Source: an uncultured Desulfobulbus sp. | GTDB taxonomy: Bacteria > Desulfobacterota > Desulfobulbia > Desulfobulbales > Desulfobulbaceae | DNA: 64,000 bases | Reading direction: 5' to 3' | NCBI RefSeq assembly: GCF_963665445.1 | Contig: NZ_OY762276.1 | Span: 219,501-283,500, forward strand | Shown here: positions 46,994 to 55,157 of the stretch, piece by piece | Layout: each line of letters begins with the position of its first letter | Numbering within the stretch: position 1 is the first letter of the stretch | The notes under the pieces: generated by a model | Told to the model about the DNA's origin: nothing | Seen by the model: the letters and a program-made list of their open reading frames with translations, nothing else | Databases searched by the model: none | Program-made: the position numbers and the translations under genes

Positions 46994-47302
46994 ATGAAGG
47001 AGATGTTGAAGAATGTTGTCTACGCAGGCATCGGTGCCGCGTTTCTCACCAAGGAAAAGGTCGAGGACCTGAGCCGCGATCTGATCGAAAAGGGCAAGAT
47101 GTCCCAGGAAGAGGGCAAGCAGTTCGTGGACGATCTTATCCGCAAATCGGAAAAGGCCAAGGATCAGCTCGATCTCTGGATCAACAAACGGGTCGAGGAT
47201 CGCATCAACCAGCTGAACCTGGCCACCAAGGACGAGATCGCCGAACTGCAGCGCAAGATCGAAGAATTGCAGGTGGCCATTAACAGGGGTGACGGGCACT
47301 AA
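46994..47302 (+). CDS. Phasin-like / PHA-granule regulator family protein
   Basis: 102 residues, strongly helical. A hydrophobic patch near the start (LKNVVYAGIGAAFLTKEKVEDL) precedes charged heptads ending in EIAELQRKIEELQVAI. This is the small-protein family often annotated as polyhydroxyalkanoate synthesis regulator or phasin; many members sit in genomes without PHA genes. The ATG at 46994 is chosen because GGAGG is 5 bases before it. It runs into the UbiB gene and is probably co-transcribed with it. Confidence 0.7.
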   Translation: MKEMLKNVVYAGIGAAFLTKEKVEDLSRDLIEKGKMSQEEGKQFVDDLIRKSEKAKDQLDLWINKRVEDRINQLNLATKDEIAELQRKIEELQVAINRGDGH

Positions 47303-47309
47303 GCCGCCT

Positions 47310-49007
47310 ATGTTCAGCATCCGCAAACTGGGGGCGATCGGCCGCACCTACCGCCACCTCAACCGTTACCATCGCATTCTTCGGGTCCTGTTCAAATACG
47401 GGTTCAACGACCTGGTGGATCGGCTGCATATCGATCAGTACCTGGAGTCCGGGCTGAAGATGATCAACCGCAAGCCGCGCGAGCAGATCGCGCGGCTTTC
47501 CAGTCCTGAGCGGCTGCGGTTGGTGTTCGAGGAGCTCGGCCCGACCTTCATCAAGCTGGGCCAGTTGCTCTCCACCCGGCCCGACCTGATCCCGGCCGAT
47601 TTTCTCGACGAACTCTCCAAGCTGCAGGATAATATTCCGCCCTTTGCCATAGAGGAGGTGCGGATCATTTTCGAGGAAGAGCTGGGGCGGGCGCCGGAGG
47701 AGATCTTTGCCTATTTCGATGTCGAGCCGCTGGCCGCCGCTTCAATCGGCCAGGTGCATCGGGCGCGGATGGATGACGGCTCCGATGTGGTGATCAAGCT
47801 GCAGCGGCCGGGGATCGAGAACGTGATCGCGGTCGATCTCGAGATTTTGGCCCATATTGCGGAGCTGATGGAGCAATATCTGGAGGAGGTCCAGGGCCAT
47901 CAGCCCATGGCCATTGTCCATGAGTTTGCCCGCAGCCTGAGCCGCGAAATCGATTTTTCCATCGAGCTGGCCAATGTTCAGCGTTTTTCCCGTCAGTTTA
48001 CGGGCAATGCCGCCATTCACGTGCCCGAGGTCTACCCGGAACTGAGCACCGACCGGGTGCTGGTGATGGAGTACATCAAAGGGATCAAATCCTCGCAGAT
48101 CGGCACCCTCAAGGAGCAGGGGTATGATCTGTCGCTGATTGCCGAACGGGGGGCCAACCTGGTGATGGAGCAGATTTTTGTCCACGGTTTTTTCCACGCC
48201 GACCCGCATCCGGGCAATGTCTTCATCCAGCCGGAGAATGTGATCTGCTTCATCGATTTCGGCCAGATGGGGCGGCTGTCGCTCAAGGACCGGGAGGACT
48301 TCACCGACCTGGTGCTCGACCTGGTTTCGGGCAACGAACAGCAGATCGTCAGCGGCGTGCTCAAGGTCACGGTCCAGCTGGGCGAGGTGGATCGCGACGC
48401 CCTGGCCCAGGACCTGGGCAACTTGATGGACATGTACCTCTATCGTCCCCTGGGCGAGCTGGAAGCGGGCAAGATCCTCCAGGACCTGCTCGATCTCGTC
48501 TCGCGCCACAAGCTCTCGTTCAAGCCGAGCCTCTACCTGATGATGAAGGCCCTGAGCACGGTCGAAGGCTTGGGCCTGATGCTCGATCCCAAGCTGGAGC
48601 TGATACGCCTGGCCAAGCCGTTTATGCAGCGCATTCGCATGGCCCGGATGAAACCCGGCCGCATCGCCGAGGAAATATCGGCCACCGGCTCCTCCTACCT
48701 GACGCTCTTTCGCGAACTCCCCGAGGAGATTCGCTCCATTCTCCAGCAACTGCGCAGTGGCCGCATGCGGCTTGAGTTCGAGCATCGCGGTCTCAAGGCC
48801 CTGGGGGCCACCCTGGACCGGGTCTCCAACCGGATCAGTTTTGCCATTGTCCTGGCCGCGCTCATCGTCGGCAGTTCCCTGATCGTGCTCTCCGATATCC
48901 CCCCGCGCTGGCATTCCATCCCGGTGATCGGCCTGCTCGGCTTTCTCGTGGCTGGGATCATGGGGTTCTGGCTGCTGCTCTCCATTATCCGTCACGGCCG
49001 TCTCTAA
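47310..49007 (+). CDS. UbiB/AarF (ADCK) family atypical kinase
   Basis: 565 residues. The family signature KxGQ appears as FIKLGQLLSTRPDLIPADF at 80-98, followed by the kinase-like core (VVIKLQRPGIE; HADPHPGNVFI; ICFIDFGQMG) and two C-terminal membrane helices (about 515-560). UbiB proteins are needed for isoprenoid quinone synthesis and bind ATP at the inner membrane; in an anaerobe the quinone would be menaquinone. A GTG at 47289 overlapping the previous gene is an alternative start; neither has a strong ribosome site. Confidence 0.9.
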   Translation: MFSIRKLGAIGRTYRHLNRYHRILRVLFKYGFNDLVDRLHIDQYLESGLKMINRKPREQIARLSSPERLRLVFEELGPTFIKLGQLLSTRPDLIPADFLDELSKLQDNIPPFAIEEVRIIFEEELGRAPEEIFAYFDVEPLAAASIGQVHRARMDDGSDVVIKLQRPGIENVIAVDLEILAHIAELMEQYLEEVQGHQPMAIVHEFARSLSREIDFSIELANVQRFSRQFTGNAAIHVPEVYPELSTDRVLVMEYIKGIKSSQIGTLKEQGYDLSLIAERGANLVMEQIFVHGFFHADPHPGNVFIQPENVICFIDFGQMGRLSLKDREDFTDLVLDLVSGNEQQIVSGVLKVTVQLGEVDRDALAQDLGNLMDMYLYRPLGELEAGKILQDLLDLVSRHKLSFKPSLYLMMKALSTVEGLGLMLDPKLELIRLAKPFMQRIRMARMKPGRIAEEISATGSSYLTLFRELPEEIRSILQQLRSGRMRLEFEHRGLKALGATLDRVSNRISFAIVLAALIVGSSLIVLSDIPPRWHSIPVIGLLGFLVAGIMGFWLLLSIIRHGRL

Positions 49008-49030
49008 ACGCGGTCTTTTTGTGGTTGATC

Positions 49031-49387
49031 ATGCGCATTCAAGAATTTGCCGCAGCCTGTGGTCTGAGCGCCCACACGCTTCGTTATTATGAAAAGATCG
49101 GCCTCTTGCCCCAGGTGGAGCGCAATGCCGGCAACCATCGCCGTTACAGCGAGCAGGATGTGCAGTGGATCCGTTTTATCCGGCGACTTAAAGACACCAA
49201 CATGCCCCTGGCGCAGATTCAGCAATACGCCAGGCTGCGTGCGCAGGGCCCGGAAACCCAGGAGGCTCGCATGCAGCTCCTGATCGACCATGCCCAGCGG
49301 CTGGAGGAGGCGATAGCCCAGGAGCAGGAGCACCTGCACAATCTGCAGCAAAAAATTCGTTTCTACCGCGATCAGATCGCCAAATAA
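49031..49387 (+). CDS. MerR-family transcriptional regulator
   Basis: 119 residues. The N-terminal winged helix (RIQEFAAACGLSAHTLRYYEKIGLLP, then NHRRYSEQDVQWI) is typical of MerR proteins, and the rest is the long dimerisation helix. There are no cysteines after residue 15, so it is not a metal sensor of the MerR/ZntR type; it resembles the AdhR/YyaN branch that senses aldehydes or electrophiles. A MerR-type promoter with a 19-bp spacer follows its stop, before the AhpD-like gene it probably controls. Confidence 0.9.
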   Translation: MRIQEFAAACGLSAHTLRYYEKIGLLPQVERNAGNHRRYSEQDVQWIRFIRRLKDTNMPLAQIQQYARLRAQGPETQEARMQLLIDHAQRLEEAIAQEQEHLHNLQQKIRFYRDQIAK

Positions 49388-49393
49388 TTCCTC

Positions 49394-49424
49394 TTGACTT
49401 AGAGTTTACTCGAAGTTGTAGATT
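49394..49424 (+). promoter_or_regulatory. MerR-type promoter with 19-bp spacer
   Basis: -35 TTGACT (49394-49399) and -10 TAGATT (49419-49424) are separated by 19 bp instead of 17. The spacer holds the imperfect dyad CTTAGAGTTTACTCGAAG, close to operators of the AdhR/YyaN group (CTAGAGTTAACTCTAG-like). The overlong spacer is the hallmark of promoters that a MerR protein unwinds to activate. Confidence 0.75.
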
Positions 49425-49501
49425 GCCTTCATCATACATGGGCACGGAAACGGCTGGCTGGGCCAGCGGATGGAACCGTGCCGCAACTAATGGAGAAGGC
49501 C

Positions 49502-49894
49502 ATGACCCAACAACACTCTCAACGGTATCAACGCGGCTGGCAACGACTAAGGGAAGTCGACGGCGAGGCCGGGGAACGGGTCCTTGCCGCCCTTGCCGAC
49601 ATCGCCCCGGAGTTCGCAACCTATCTGATCGAATTTCCCTTCGGCGATATCTATTCCCGGCCCGGGCTTGATCTCAAGTCCCGTGAAATCGCTGTGGTCG
49701 CCGCCCTGACCGCTCTGGGCAATGCCGCCCCGCAACTCAAGGTCCACATCCATGGAGCGCTCAATGTCGGCTGTTCCCGGGAGGAGGTCCTGGAGGTGAT
49801 CATGCAGATGGCGGTCTATGCCGGATTCCCGGCCGCCCTCAACGGCATCTTTGCCGCCAAGGAGGTCTTTGCCGAGCGCCCACACGAGGTATGA
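49502..49894 (+). CDS. Carboxymuconolactone decarboxylase-family (AhpD-like) protein
   Basis: 130 residues of the CMD fold: [21 protein letters not shown] followed by [20 protein letters not shown]. Only one cysteine (GCS) is near the active-site position, so the AhpD CxxC redox pair is absent and this is closer to gamma-carboxymuconolactone decarboxylase-like proteins. GGAGAAGG precedes the ATG. Its promoter is of the MerR-activated type and the regulator is the gene before it, so it probably answers an electrophile or aldehyde. The reaction is unknown. Confidence 0.85.
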   Translation: MTQQHSQRYQRGWQRLREVDGEAGERVLAALADIAPEFATYLIEFPFGDIYSRPGLDLKSREIAVVAALTALGNAAPQLKVHIHGALNVGCSREEVLEVIMQMAVYAGFPAALNGIFAAKEVFAERPHEV

Positions 49895-49933
49895 GGCGGG
49901 ACATTCAGGGGTGGCCTGATGGTCGTCCCTGGG

Positions 49934-49961
49934 TTCAGGAGCGCAGCCTGAAGGCGTTTTT
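49934..49961 (+). terminator. Probable rho-independent terminator
   Basis: TTCAGG and CCTGAA pair around GAGCGCAG-like loop bases, followed by GGCG and five Ts. Modest stem, but well placed 40 bp after the AhpD-like gene. Confidence 0.5.
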
Positions 49962-49998
49962 GTAACCGTGTTATAACAGGGCATCCCTTGAGCAGTGC

Positions 49999-50028
49999 TT
50001 GACTTTTGCTAGCCGAGGTTCATATAAT
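49999..50028 (+). promoter_or_regulatory. Sigma-70 promoter for the glycosyltransferase pair
   Basis: TTGACT (49999-50004) and a consensus TATAAT (50023-50028) with an 18-bp spacer, giving a leader of about 60 bases before the start at 50096. Confidence 0.75.
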
Positions 50029-50095
50029 CGAAATAATTTGATTTTTGATGGAATTCTGCGTGCGGTCAGCCACTTGTTCAAGGAGGCCCATGGGC

Positions 50096-51118
50096 ATGAG
50101 CGAGCAGTGTTTAGCTCCCCAAACCTTTCGCTATCAGCAGTTCGATGATCCGGCGGGCCTGCTTGCCTGCAAACAGGCCCGGAAACTGCGCATCTCTCTT
50201 TGCATTCCAACACTCAACGAGGAGGCGACCATTGCCCAGGTGGTGGCGCGACTGCGTCCCCTGCGCGATGAGATGCATCTGGTGGATGAGTTGGCGGTGA
50301 TGGACTCCGGCTCCACGGATCAAACCCGCAGACTGGCCAAGGCGGCAGGTGCGGAGGTGTATCTGGCCAGTGAAATTTTGCCCGAAGTGGGCGGGCTCAC
50401 CGGGAAAGGAGAGAACCTGTGGAAGGCCCTCTATCAACTTGATGGCGATATTCTCGTTTTCATCGATGGTGATATCACCAACCTGCATCGAGGCTTTGTC
50501 ACCGGCCTTATTGGTCCCCTGTTGGCCGATGATTCCATCGGCTATGTCAAAGGCTTTTACGCGCGTCCTTCCCTGGGGGAAACTGTAGACAGCCAAGGAC
50601 AGGAGGATGACGGCGGACGCCTGACCGAGATTCTTGTTCGGCCGCTGCTGGCCCTCTTCTTTCCGCATCTGCGAGGTTTTGTTCAGCCGCTTGCCGGGGA
50701 GTATGCGGCCCGGAGGTCGCTCTTGGAGCAGTTGTTTTTTCCGAGTGGCTATGGGGTGGAACTGGCCCATCTGCTTGATGTGGCCGCCGACCATGGGCTG
50801 CAGCTCTTTGCCCAGACGGATTTGGGGAGGCGTTGTCATCGCCATCGAAGCAACCGTCAACTGGGGCAAGCGGCCTACGGGCTCCTGCAGGTGGTTCAGC
50901 GGCGGCTGCAGCGACAAGGGGTAATGCTTCGCCAGCAGGCAGAGCTGGCTCCGCTGGTTCAGTTTGTCTGTCACCAGGGAGACTGCCATGCAGAGGTCTT
51001 GTCACGGCCGGAAATTGAACGACCGCCCATCATCGGGCTGCCACAGTATCGCAGGCACCATGTATGGGCAGCGACTGATTTCGTGGAAGGGACGAACATG
51101 GCTGTGGTGGAGGAGTGA
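50096..51118 (+). CDS. gpgS: Glucosyl-3-phosphoglycerate synthase
   Basis: 340 residues, GT81/GT2-like. It carries the GpgS motifs: LCIPTLNEEATIAQVV, DSGSTDQT, GKGENLWKALY, FIDGDI (metal-binding acidic motif), QPLAGEYAARRSLLE and GYGVELAHL. The enzyme transfers glucose from NDP-glucose to 3-phosphoglycerate, the first step to the compatible solute glucosylglycerate. The ATG at 50096 sits 9 bases after AGGAGG, better spaced than the ATG at 50090. The partner phosphatase GpgP is not adjacent; instead a second glycosyltransferase follows. Confidence 0.88.
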   Translation: MSEQCLAPQTFRYQQFDDPAGLLACKQARKLRISLCIPTLNEEATIAQVVARLRPLRDEMHLVDELAVMDSGSTDQTRRLAKAAGAEVYLASEILPEVGGLTGKGENLWKALYQLDGDILVFIDGDITNLHRGFVTGLIGPLLADDSIGYVKGFYARPSLGETVDSQGQEDDGGRLTEILVRPLLALFFPHLRGFVQPLAGEYAARRSLLEQLFFPSGYGVELAHLLDVAADHGLQLFAQTDLGRRCHRHRSNRQLGQAAYGLLQVVQRRLQRQGVMLRQQAELAPLVQFVCHQGDCHAEVLSRPEIERPPIIGLPQYRRHHVWAATDFVEGTNMAVVEE

Positions 51119-51121
51119 TTG

Positions 51122-52576
51122 ATGCGCGTTGCCCAGGTTCATTATCATCTGCAGCACGGCGGCGTGACCCGCATAGTCTGCCATGTGCAGAAAGCCCTTG
51201 CCGAACGCGGTATCACCAACATGGTGCTCACCGGCAAGGCGCCCGTATTTCAGTTCAACGGCACCTACCGTGTTGTCTCCGGCCTGCTGTACGAGGCCGA
51301 CCGGCCGCAGATCACGGCGAAGGAGTTGGTGGCGCAGATGCGGCGGGAGGCCACCGAGGCCCTCGGCGGCCCGCCGGATCTCTGGCAAATCCACAACCAC
51401 AGCCTGGGCAAGAGTCTCATCTTGCCGCTTGCCCTGAGGGAGATGGCGGACGAGGGTGAACACCTGCTCTTCCACATCCACGATTTTGCCGAAGATGGGC
51501 GGCCCGCCAACTACCGGGCCATGCTGCGGCAGATGGCCGGAGGCCGAGGGGAGCAGCTTGCGAGGGTGCTCTATCCCAGGGGCGAGCACATCCATTACGC
51601 GGTGCTCAACAACCGCGATTATGCCTTTTTGCGGGAAGCGGGACTTGATGCCCCTCAGCTCCACCTTCTCCCTAACCCTGTGGACCTGGGGCAGACAACC
51701 CAGGAGGAGCCGGTTTCTGCCGGCAAACCGCCGATGTGGCTCTATCCCACCCGGGCTATCCGCCGCAAAAATCTGGGCGAGTTTTTGCTCTGGTCGGCCC
51801 TGGCCGCCGAAGATGCCTGGTTCACCACCACCTCGGCCCCGGAAAATCCCCTTGAGCAACCCCGTTATCAGCGCTGGAAGCAGGTGGCGGCGGAACTCGC
51901 CTTGCCGGTGCAGTTTGAGATGGTGGGGCCCAACAGGTACGGGTTCATCGACCTGCTGCGCATGGCGGATGTGGCCATGACCACCAGCGTGGCCGAAGGG
52001 TTTGGGATGGCCTTTCTCGAACCCTGGACCCTGGGGACGCCGGTCTATGGCCGCAACCTGGCCGAGATCACCACCCAGTTTTGCGATGACGGCCTTGATT
52101 TGGCGGCGTGTTACCAGCGGCTTGAGGTACCGCTTGCATGGCTGGGAGAGGGGCAGGTACGTCAGGCAGCGGAGCAGGGATTGACCCGTAACCTCGCCGC
52201 CTATGGCAGGCAGCCCCGCCCAGGTGATGTGGAGCGGACGCTAGCCGCCTGGATACACAACGGGCGGATAGATTTCGGCCGCCTGGATGAACCCATGCAG
52301 GAGAGGGTGTTGCAGCAGGTGGTGGGACGGCAGGCCCAGGGCGATGTGCTCAATCCCCCATGTCTGCCCGAGCCGGGAGCCTTGGCGGGGCCGCTTGCGG
52401 CAAACAGGCGCACGCTCCAGCAGCAGTATTCGCTCAGCCGCTATGGCGAGAAGCTGGAACGGATCTACACCCAGGTGGCGCAATCCCCGACCATGCCCTG
52501 CGACCAACTTGACGGCGAGGTTCTCCTGGATCGGTTCTTGGCTCCCGAGCGCTTGCATCTTTTGCGGGTGGATTGA
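51122..52576 (+). CDS. GT4-like glycosyltransferase paired with gpgS
   Basis: 484 residues of GT-B type: HYHLQHGGVTRIVCHVQKAL near the start, a donor-side region with YPTRAIRRKNLGEFL, and TTSVAEGFGMAFLEPWTLGTPV in the E-x7-E position. The gpgS stop is 3 bp before its ATG and GGAGGAG overlaps the gpgS end, so both are made together. The likely job is adding a second sugar to glucosylglycerate or its phosphate (as in mannosylglucosylglycerate synthesis), but donor and acceptor are inferred only from context. Confidence 0.75.
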   Translation: MRVAQVHYHLQHGGVTRIVCHVQKALAERGITNMVLTGKAPVFQFNGTYRVVSGLLYEADRPQITAKELVAQMRREATEALGGPPDLWQIHNHSLGKSLILPLALREMADEGEHLLFHIHDFAEDGRPANYRAMLRQMAGGRGEQLARVLYPRGEHIHYAVLNNRDYAFLREAGLDAPQLHLLPNPVDLGQTTQEEPVSAGKPPMWLYPTRAIRRKNLGEFLLWSALAAEDAWFTTTSAPENPLEQPRYQRWKQVAAELALPVQFEMVGPNRYGFIDLLRMADVAMTTSVAEGFGMAFLEPWTLGTPVYGRNLAEITTQFCDDGLDLAACYQRLEVPLAWLGEGQVRQAAEQGLTRNLAAYGRQPRPGDVERTLAAWIHNGRIDFGRLDEPMQERVLQQVVGRQAQGDVLNPPCLPEPGALAGPLAANRRTLQQQYSLSRYGEKLERIYTQVAQSPTMPCDQLDGEVLLDRFLAPERLHLLRVD

Positions 52577-52590
52577 TCGGTCGTGGAAAC

Positions 52591-53457
52591 TTACATCCGC
52601 TGCAGACAGAGAACGGTCAGCACGGCATAGAGGGCCAGCCAGAATCCGATGACGACAAAGCTCCACCGACGGCCTTTGGGGGCCTGCGGCAGCCAGAACA
52701 GGAGCAGCAACGGCAGGAGCGGGGTGAGGACGCCGGCGACAAAGGGCGTCCAGTAACGAAGCAGCTCCTGCAGACCGAGAAAAAACCAGGGCCCGGCAAT
52801 GAACAGCAGGCCGAACCGGGCGGGCTCCACCGGCGCGGGCACGAGCACCGAAAGACCGACTGTCGCCAGCACCAGCAGGAGATGGTTGCGCCACCGGGCG
52901 GTGTAGCGCCGCAGATGGGGCCAGGCCGCTATTCCTCCCAGAACCACCAGGCCGATCACATGGTGGGCGTACACTTTCCTTAGGCCGCTGTCGGCCAGAT
53001 CAAAAAACAGTTCGTTGATCTGATGACCGATCAGGGGAATGGAAAGGCAGATATGCTCGGCAATGGCCCCGGCCGCCTCCCCGGTGGCATCTCCCCGCAG
53101 AACATAGCCGGTAAAGAGCAGCAGCAGGCCGCTTGGCAGGGTGGCGCAGAGGCGGATCCAGGCACTGCGGCTGTAGGTGGCCTCGTTCTTCCACAGCACG
53201 ACCGCCAGATGCATCAACAGCAGCAGAAAAAAAGCCTGGCTGGAGAAGTAGTGCAACGCTCGCCAGAAGGAGCCGTAGGGGGCCACCAGTTCGATGGTCG
53301 AGGTCGAATACCATGCCTCGGCGGGATCGTACTGCAGGGCCAGGACAATCCCCGAGATGATGGAGAGAAAGAGGCTGATCAGCGAGGCGCCCCCCCAGCG
53401 ATGGTCGCGTATCCAGGGGAGAGGATTGCATTTTTTCAGGAGATCGGTCCAGGCCAT
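52591..53457 (-). CDS. Cytochrome b of a Rieske/cytochrome b complex
   Basis: 288 residues, seven or so membrane helices. Helix B has the haem-ligand spacing H-x13-H (LHYFSSQAFFLLLLMH), and helix D supplies the second pair (YAHHVIGL to WPH). The N-terminal four-helix part matches cytochrome b6; the last 100 residues stand for subunit IV, but the quinol-site PEWY motif reads GPWF. It is shorter than full cytochrome b (about 380). The start overlaps the Rieske stop (TGATG). Together they form a menaquinol-oxidising module; the cytochrome c partner is not here. Confidence 0.85.
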   Translation of the reverse strand: MAWTDLLKKCNPLPWIRDHRWGGASLISLFLSIISGIVLALQYDPAEAWYSTSTIELVAPYGSFWRALHYFSSQAFFLLLLMHLAVVLWKNEATYSRSAWIRLCATLPSGLLLLFTGYVLRGDATGEAAGAIAEHICLSIPLIGHQINELFFDLADSGLRKVYAHHVIGLVVLGGIAAWPHLRRYTARWRNHLLLVLATVGLSVLVPAPVEPARFGLLFIAGPWFFLGLQELLRYWTPFVAGVLTPLLPLLLLFWLPQAPKGRRWSFVVIGFWLALYAVLTVLCLQRM

Positions 53458-53918
53458 CAGAGATGCACCACGTAGGCAATAACCCGGCCCTCGGCATCCT
53501 TTTTCAGGCTCACCTCGTAGCTGGGCAGGTTTTTTTCCGCCGGTCCGCTGATGCGGATGCCACGGGAGGTGAAGCGGCTTTGATGGCAGGGGCATTCAAT
53601 CAGCTGATGGTCCTGCTGATAGTTGACCCGGCAACCGAGATGGGTGCAGATACGCGAGACTGCATAGGGCTTTTCCGGCTCCTCTCCGGCAAAGAGGAGA
53701 AAGTCGTGGTGGATGTGGACTCCGCTCAAGGGGAGCGGCGCCGCCACCTCGACCAGCCGGGGTTTGGGCGGGATGCGGTGGCCGGTAAAACGCAGCAGGG
53801 GATAGACAAAGGCCGCGGCCATGGCGGCTCCGAGCCACTGCAGCCCTCGCAGCAGCACTTGCCGTCGGCCATCGGTGTTTGGTGGTCCACCGTTTTGGGC
53901 GTTTTTCTCCGGAGGCAT
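53457..53918 (-). CDS. Rieske iron-sulfur protein
   Basis: 153 residues. A membrane anchor lies at about 26-44 after a twin-Arg-like GRRQVLLRG, fitting Tat export. The Rieske cluster motifs are CTHLGC (C91, H93, C96) and CPCHQS (C109, C111, H112): two Cys and two His ligands plus the disulfide pair. It forms the high-potential electron acceptor of the quinol-oxidising complex with the cytochrome b just downstream. The ATG at 53918 overlaps the coaD stop codon, so three genes are chained by one-base overlaps. Confidence 0.92.
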   Translation of the reverse strand: MPPEKNAQNGGPPNTDGRRQVLLRGLQWLGAAMAAAFVYPLLRFTGHRIPPKPRLVEVAAPLPLSGVHIHHDFLLFAGEEPEKPYAVSRICTHLGCRVNYQQDHQLIECPCHQSRFTSRGIRISGPAEKNLPSYEVSLKKDAEGRVIAYVVHL

Positions 53919-54445
53919 CAGGCAAATTTTTCCTTCAAGGCCCGTTCGACGTGCCTGGGCACCAGGCCGCTGATATTGCCCTGGCAACGGGCCGCGTTTT
54001 TGATGCCGCTGGAGCTGATATAGATCCAGCGAAAACCGGTCATGAGAAAGATGGTTTCCACACTACGCTCCAAACGTCGGTTCATCAGTGCGAGCTGAAA
54101 TTCGTAGTCGAAATCGGAGATTGCCCGCAGGCCGCGAATGATGGTGCTCGCCTTGTTGGCAATGGCGTATTCAACAATCAACCCCTCGGTAAAACCGACT
54201 TCAACCCGATCTTCCTGCCCTTGGAAGCACTCGCGAATCATCTCGCATCGACGTTCCAAAGAAAAGAGCGGAGTCTTCTGCACGTTGATCGCAACGGTGA
54301 CGATGATCTTGTCAAAAATTTCCAGGCCGCGCTTGATGATGTCGATATGACCAAAGGTAATCGGGTCAAAGGTGCCGGGGTAGATGGCGACTCGTTGTTT
54401 GCTGTGGTGTTGGTTGTCTGATGTGGATAAGGGGCTTTCGCTCAT
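53918..54445 (-). CDS. coaD: Phosphopantetheine adenylyltransferase
   Basis: 175 residues. AIYPGTFDPITFGHIDII (20-37) with the T/HxGH-type nucleotidyl-transfer motif, RGLRAISDFDYEFQLALMNR and YISSSGIKNAA define CoaD, which joins ATP to 4'-phosphopantetheine in coenzyme A synthesis. The N-terminus is about 15 residues longer than usual with the ATG at 54445; an internal start is possible. It lies between rsmD and the Rieske gene, a common rsmD-coaD order. Confidence 0.95.
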   Translation of the reverse strand: MSESPLSTSDNQHHSKQRVAIYPGTFDPITFGHIDIIKRGLEIFDKIIVTVAINVQKTPLFSLERRCEMIRECFQGQEDRVEVGFTEGLIVEYAIANKASTIIRGLRAISDFDYEFQLALMNRRLERSVETIFLMTGFRWIYISSSGIKNAARCQGNISGLVPRHVERALKEKFA

Positions 54446-54551
54446 AAATACAGTCGTTGTTTCCGCAGACGTGCGGGAACAACACTCCTTGTGTGTTGAA
54501 AGATGCTCCAGCAGGCAAAAAGGGCCGCCGTCGGTGAGCGCTTCGCGGCGC

Positions 54552-55127
54552 TTACCTGCTTTCGGCCAGCTGATAGAACCAGAGGCCGGTTTCCCCGTAA
54601 CGGCGATGGTCGATGAGTTCGAGTGAACCGATATGTTCGGGGAGTTCCACCTGGAACTGTTCTTCCGCCACCACCAGTCCCCCGGGGGCAAGAAGACCAT
54701 CCCGGTCGATGATCCTCAGCAGTCTGAGGGCCAGGTCTTTACGGTAGGGGGGATCCATGAAAATCAGATCGAAGCGGCGTTCCGGGGGCAGGTGACGCAG
54801 TGTTGGCCGCAGGCTCTCGGTGGCGGCCAGGTTGATGCGGTCAAAGGCGACCTTGGGCGTGGCAATGGTGGCGCGCAGGTTGGCCTGGATCAGGTGGCCC
54901 GCCTCAAGACTCCGATCGATAAACAGGGCGAATTCCGCTCCCCGGCTCAGGGACTCGATGCCGATTGCACCGGTCCCGGCAAAGCAGTCCAGCACGAGGG
55001 CACCCTGCAGACGCGGGCCGAGAATATTGAACAGCGCCTCGCGGACCCGGTCGCAGGTGGGACGTATCTGATTGGTTTTCGGGGCAAGCAGTTTGCGCCC
55101 CCGAGCGCTGCCGCCGGTGATACGCAC
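54552..55127 (-). CDS. rsmD: 16S rRNA (guanine966-N2)-methyltransferase
   Basis: 191 residues. MRITGGSARGRKLLAP at the start, SAM motif VLDCFAGTGAIGIES (46-60) and catalytic DPPY at 125-128 identify RsmD, which methylates G966 of 16S rRNA in the assembled small subunit. It is followed by coaD after 106 bp and preceded by pssA 30 bp away on the same strand. Confidence 0.95.
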   Translation of the reverse strand: MRITGGSARGRKLLAPKTNQIRPTCDRVREALFNILGPRLQGALVLDCFAGTGAIGIESLSRGAEFALFIDRSLEAGHLIQANLRATIATPKVAFDRINLAATESLRPTLRHLPPERRFDLIFMDPPYRKDLALRLLRIIDRDGLLAPGGLVVAEEQFQVELPEHIGSLELIDHRRYGETGLWFYQLAESR

Positions 55128-55157
55128 AGTCGATGACCAGAAACAAAAAGGTGGCGG

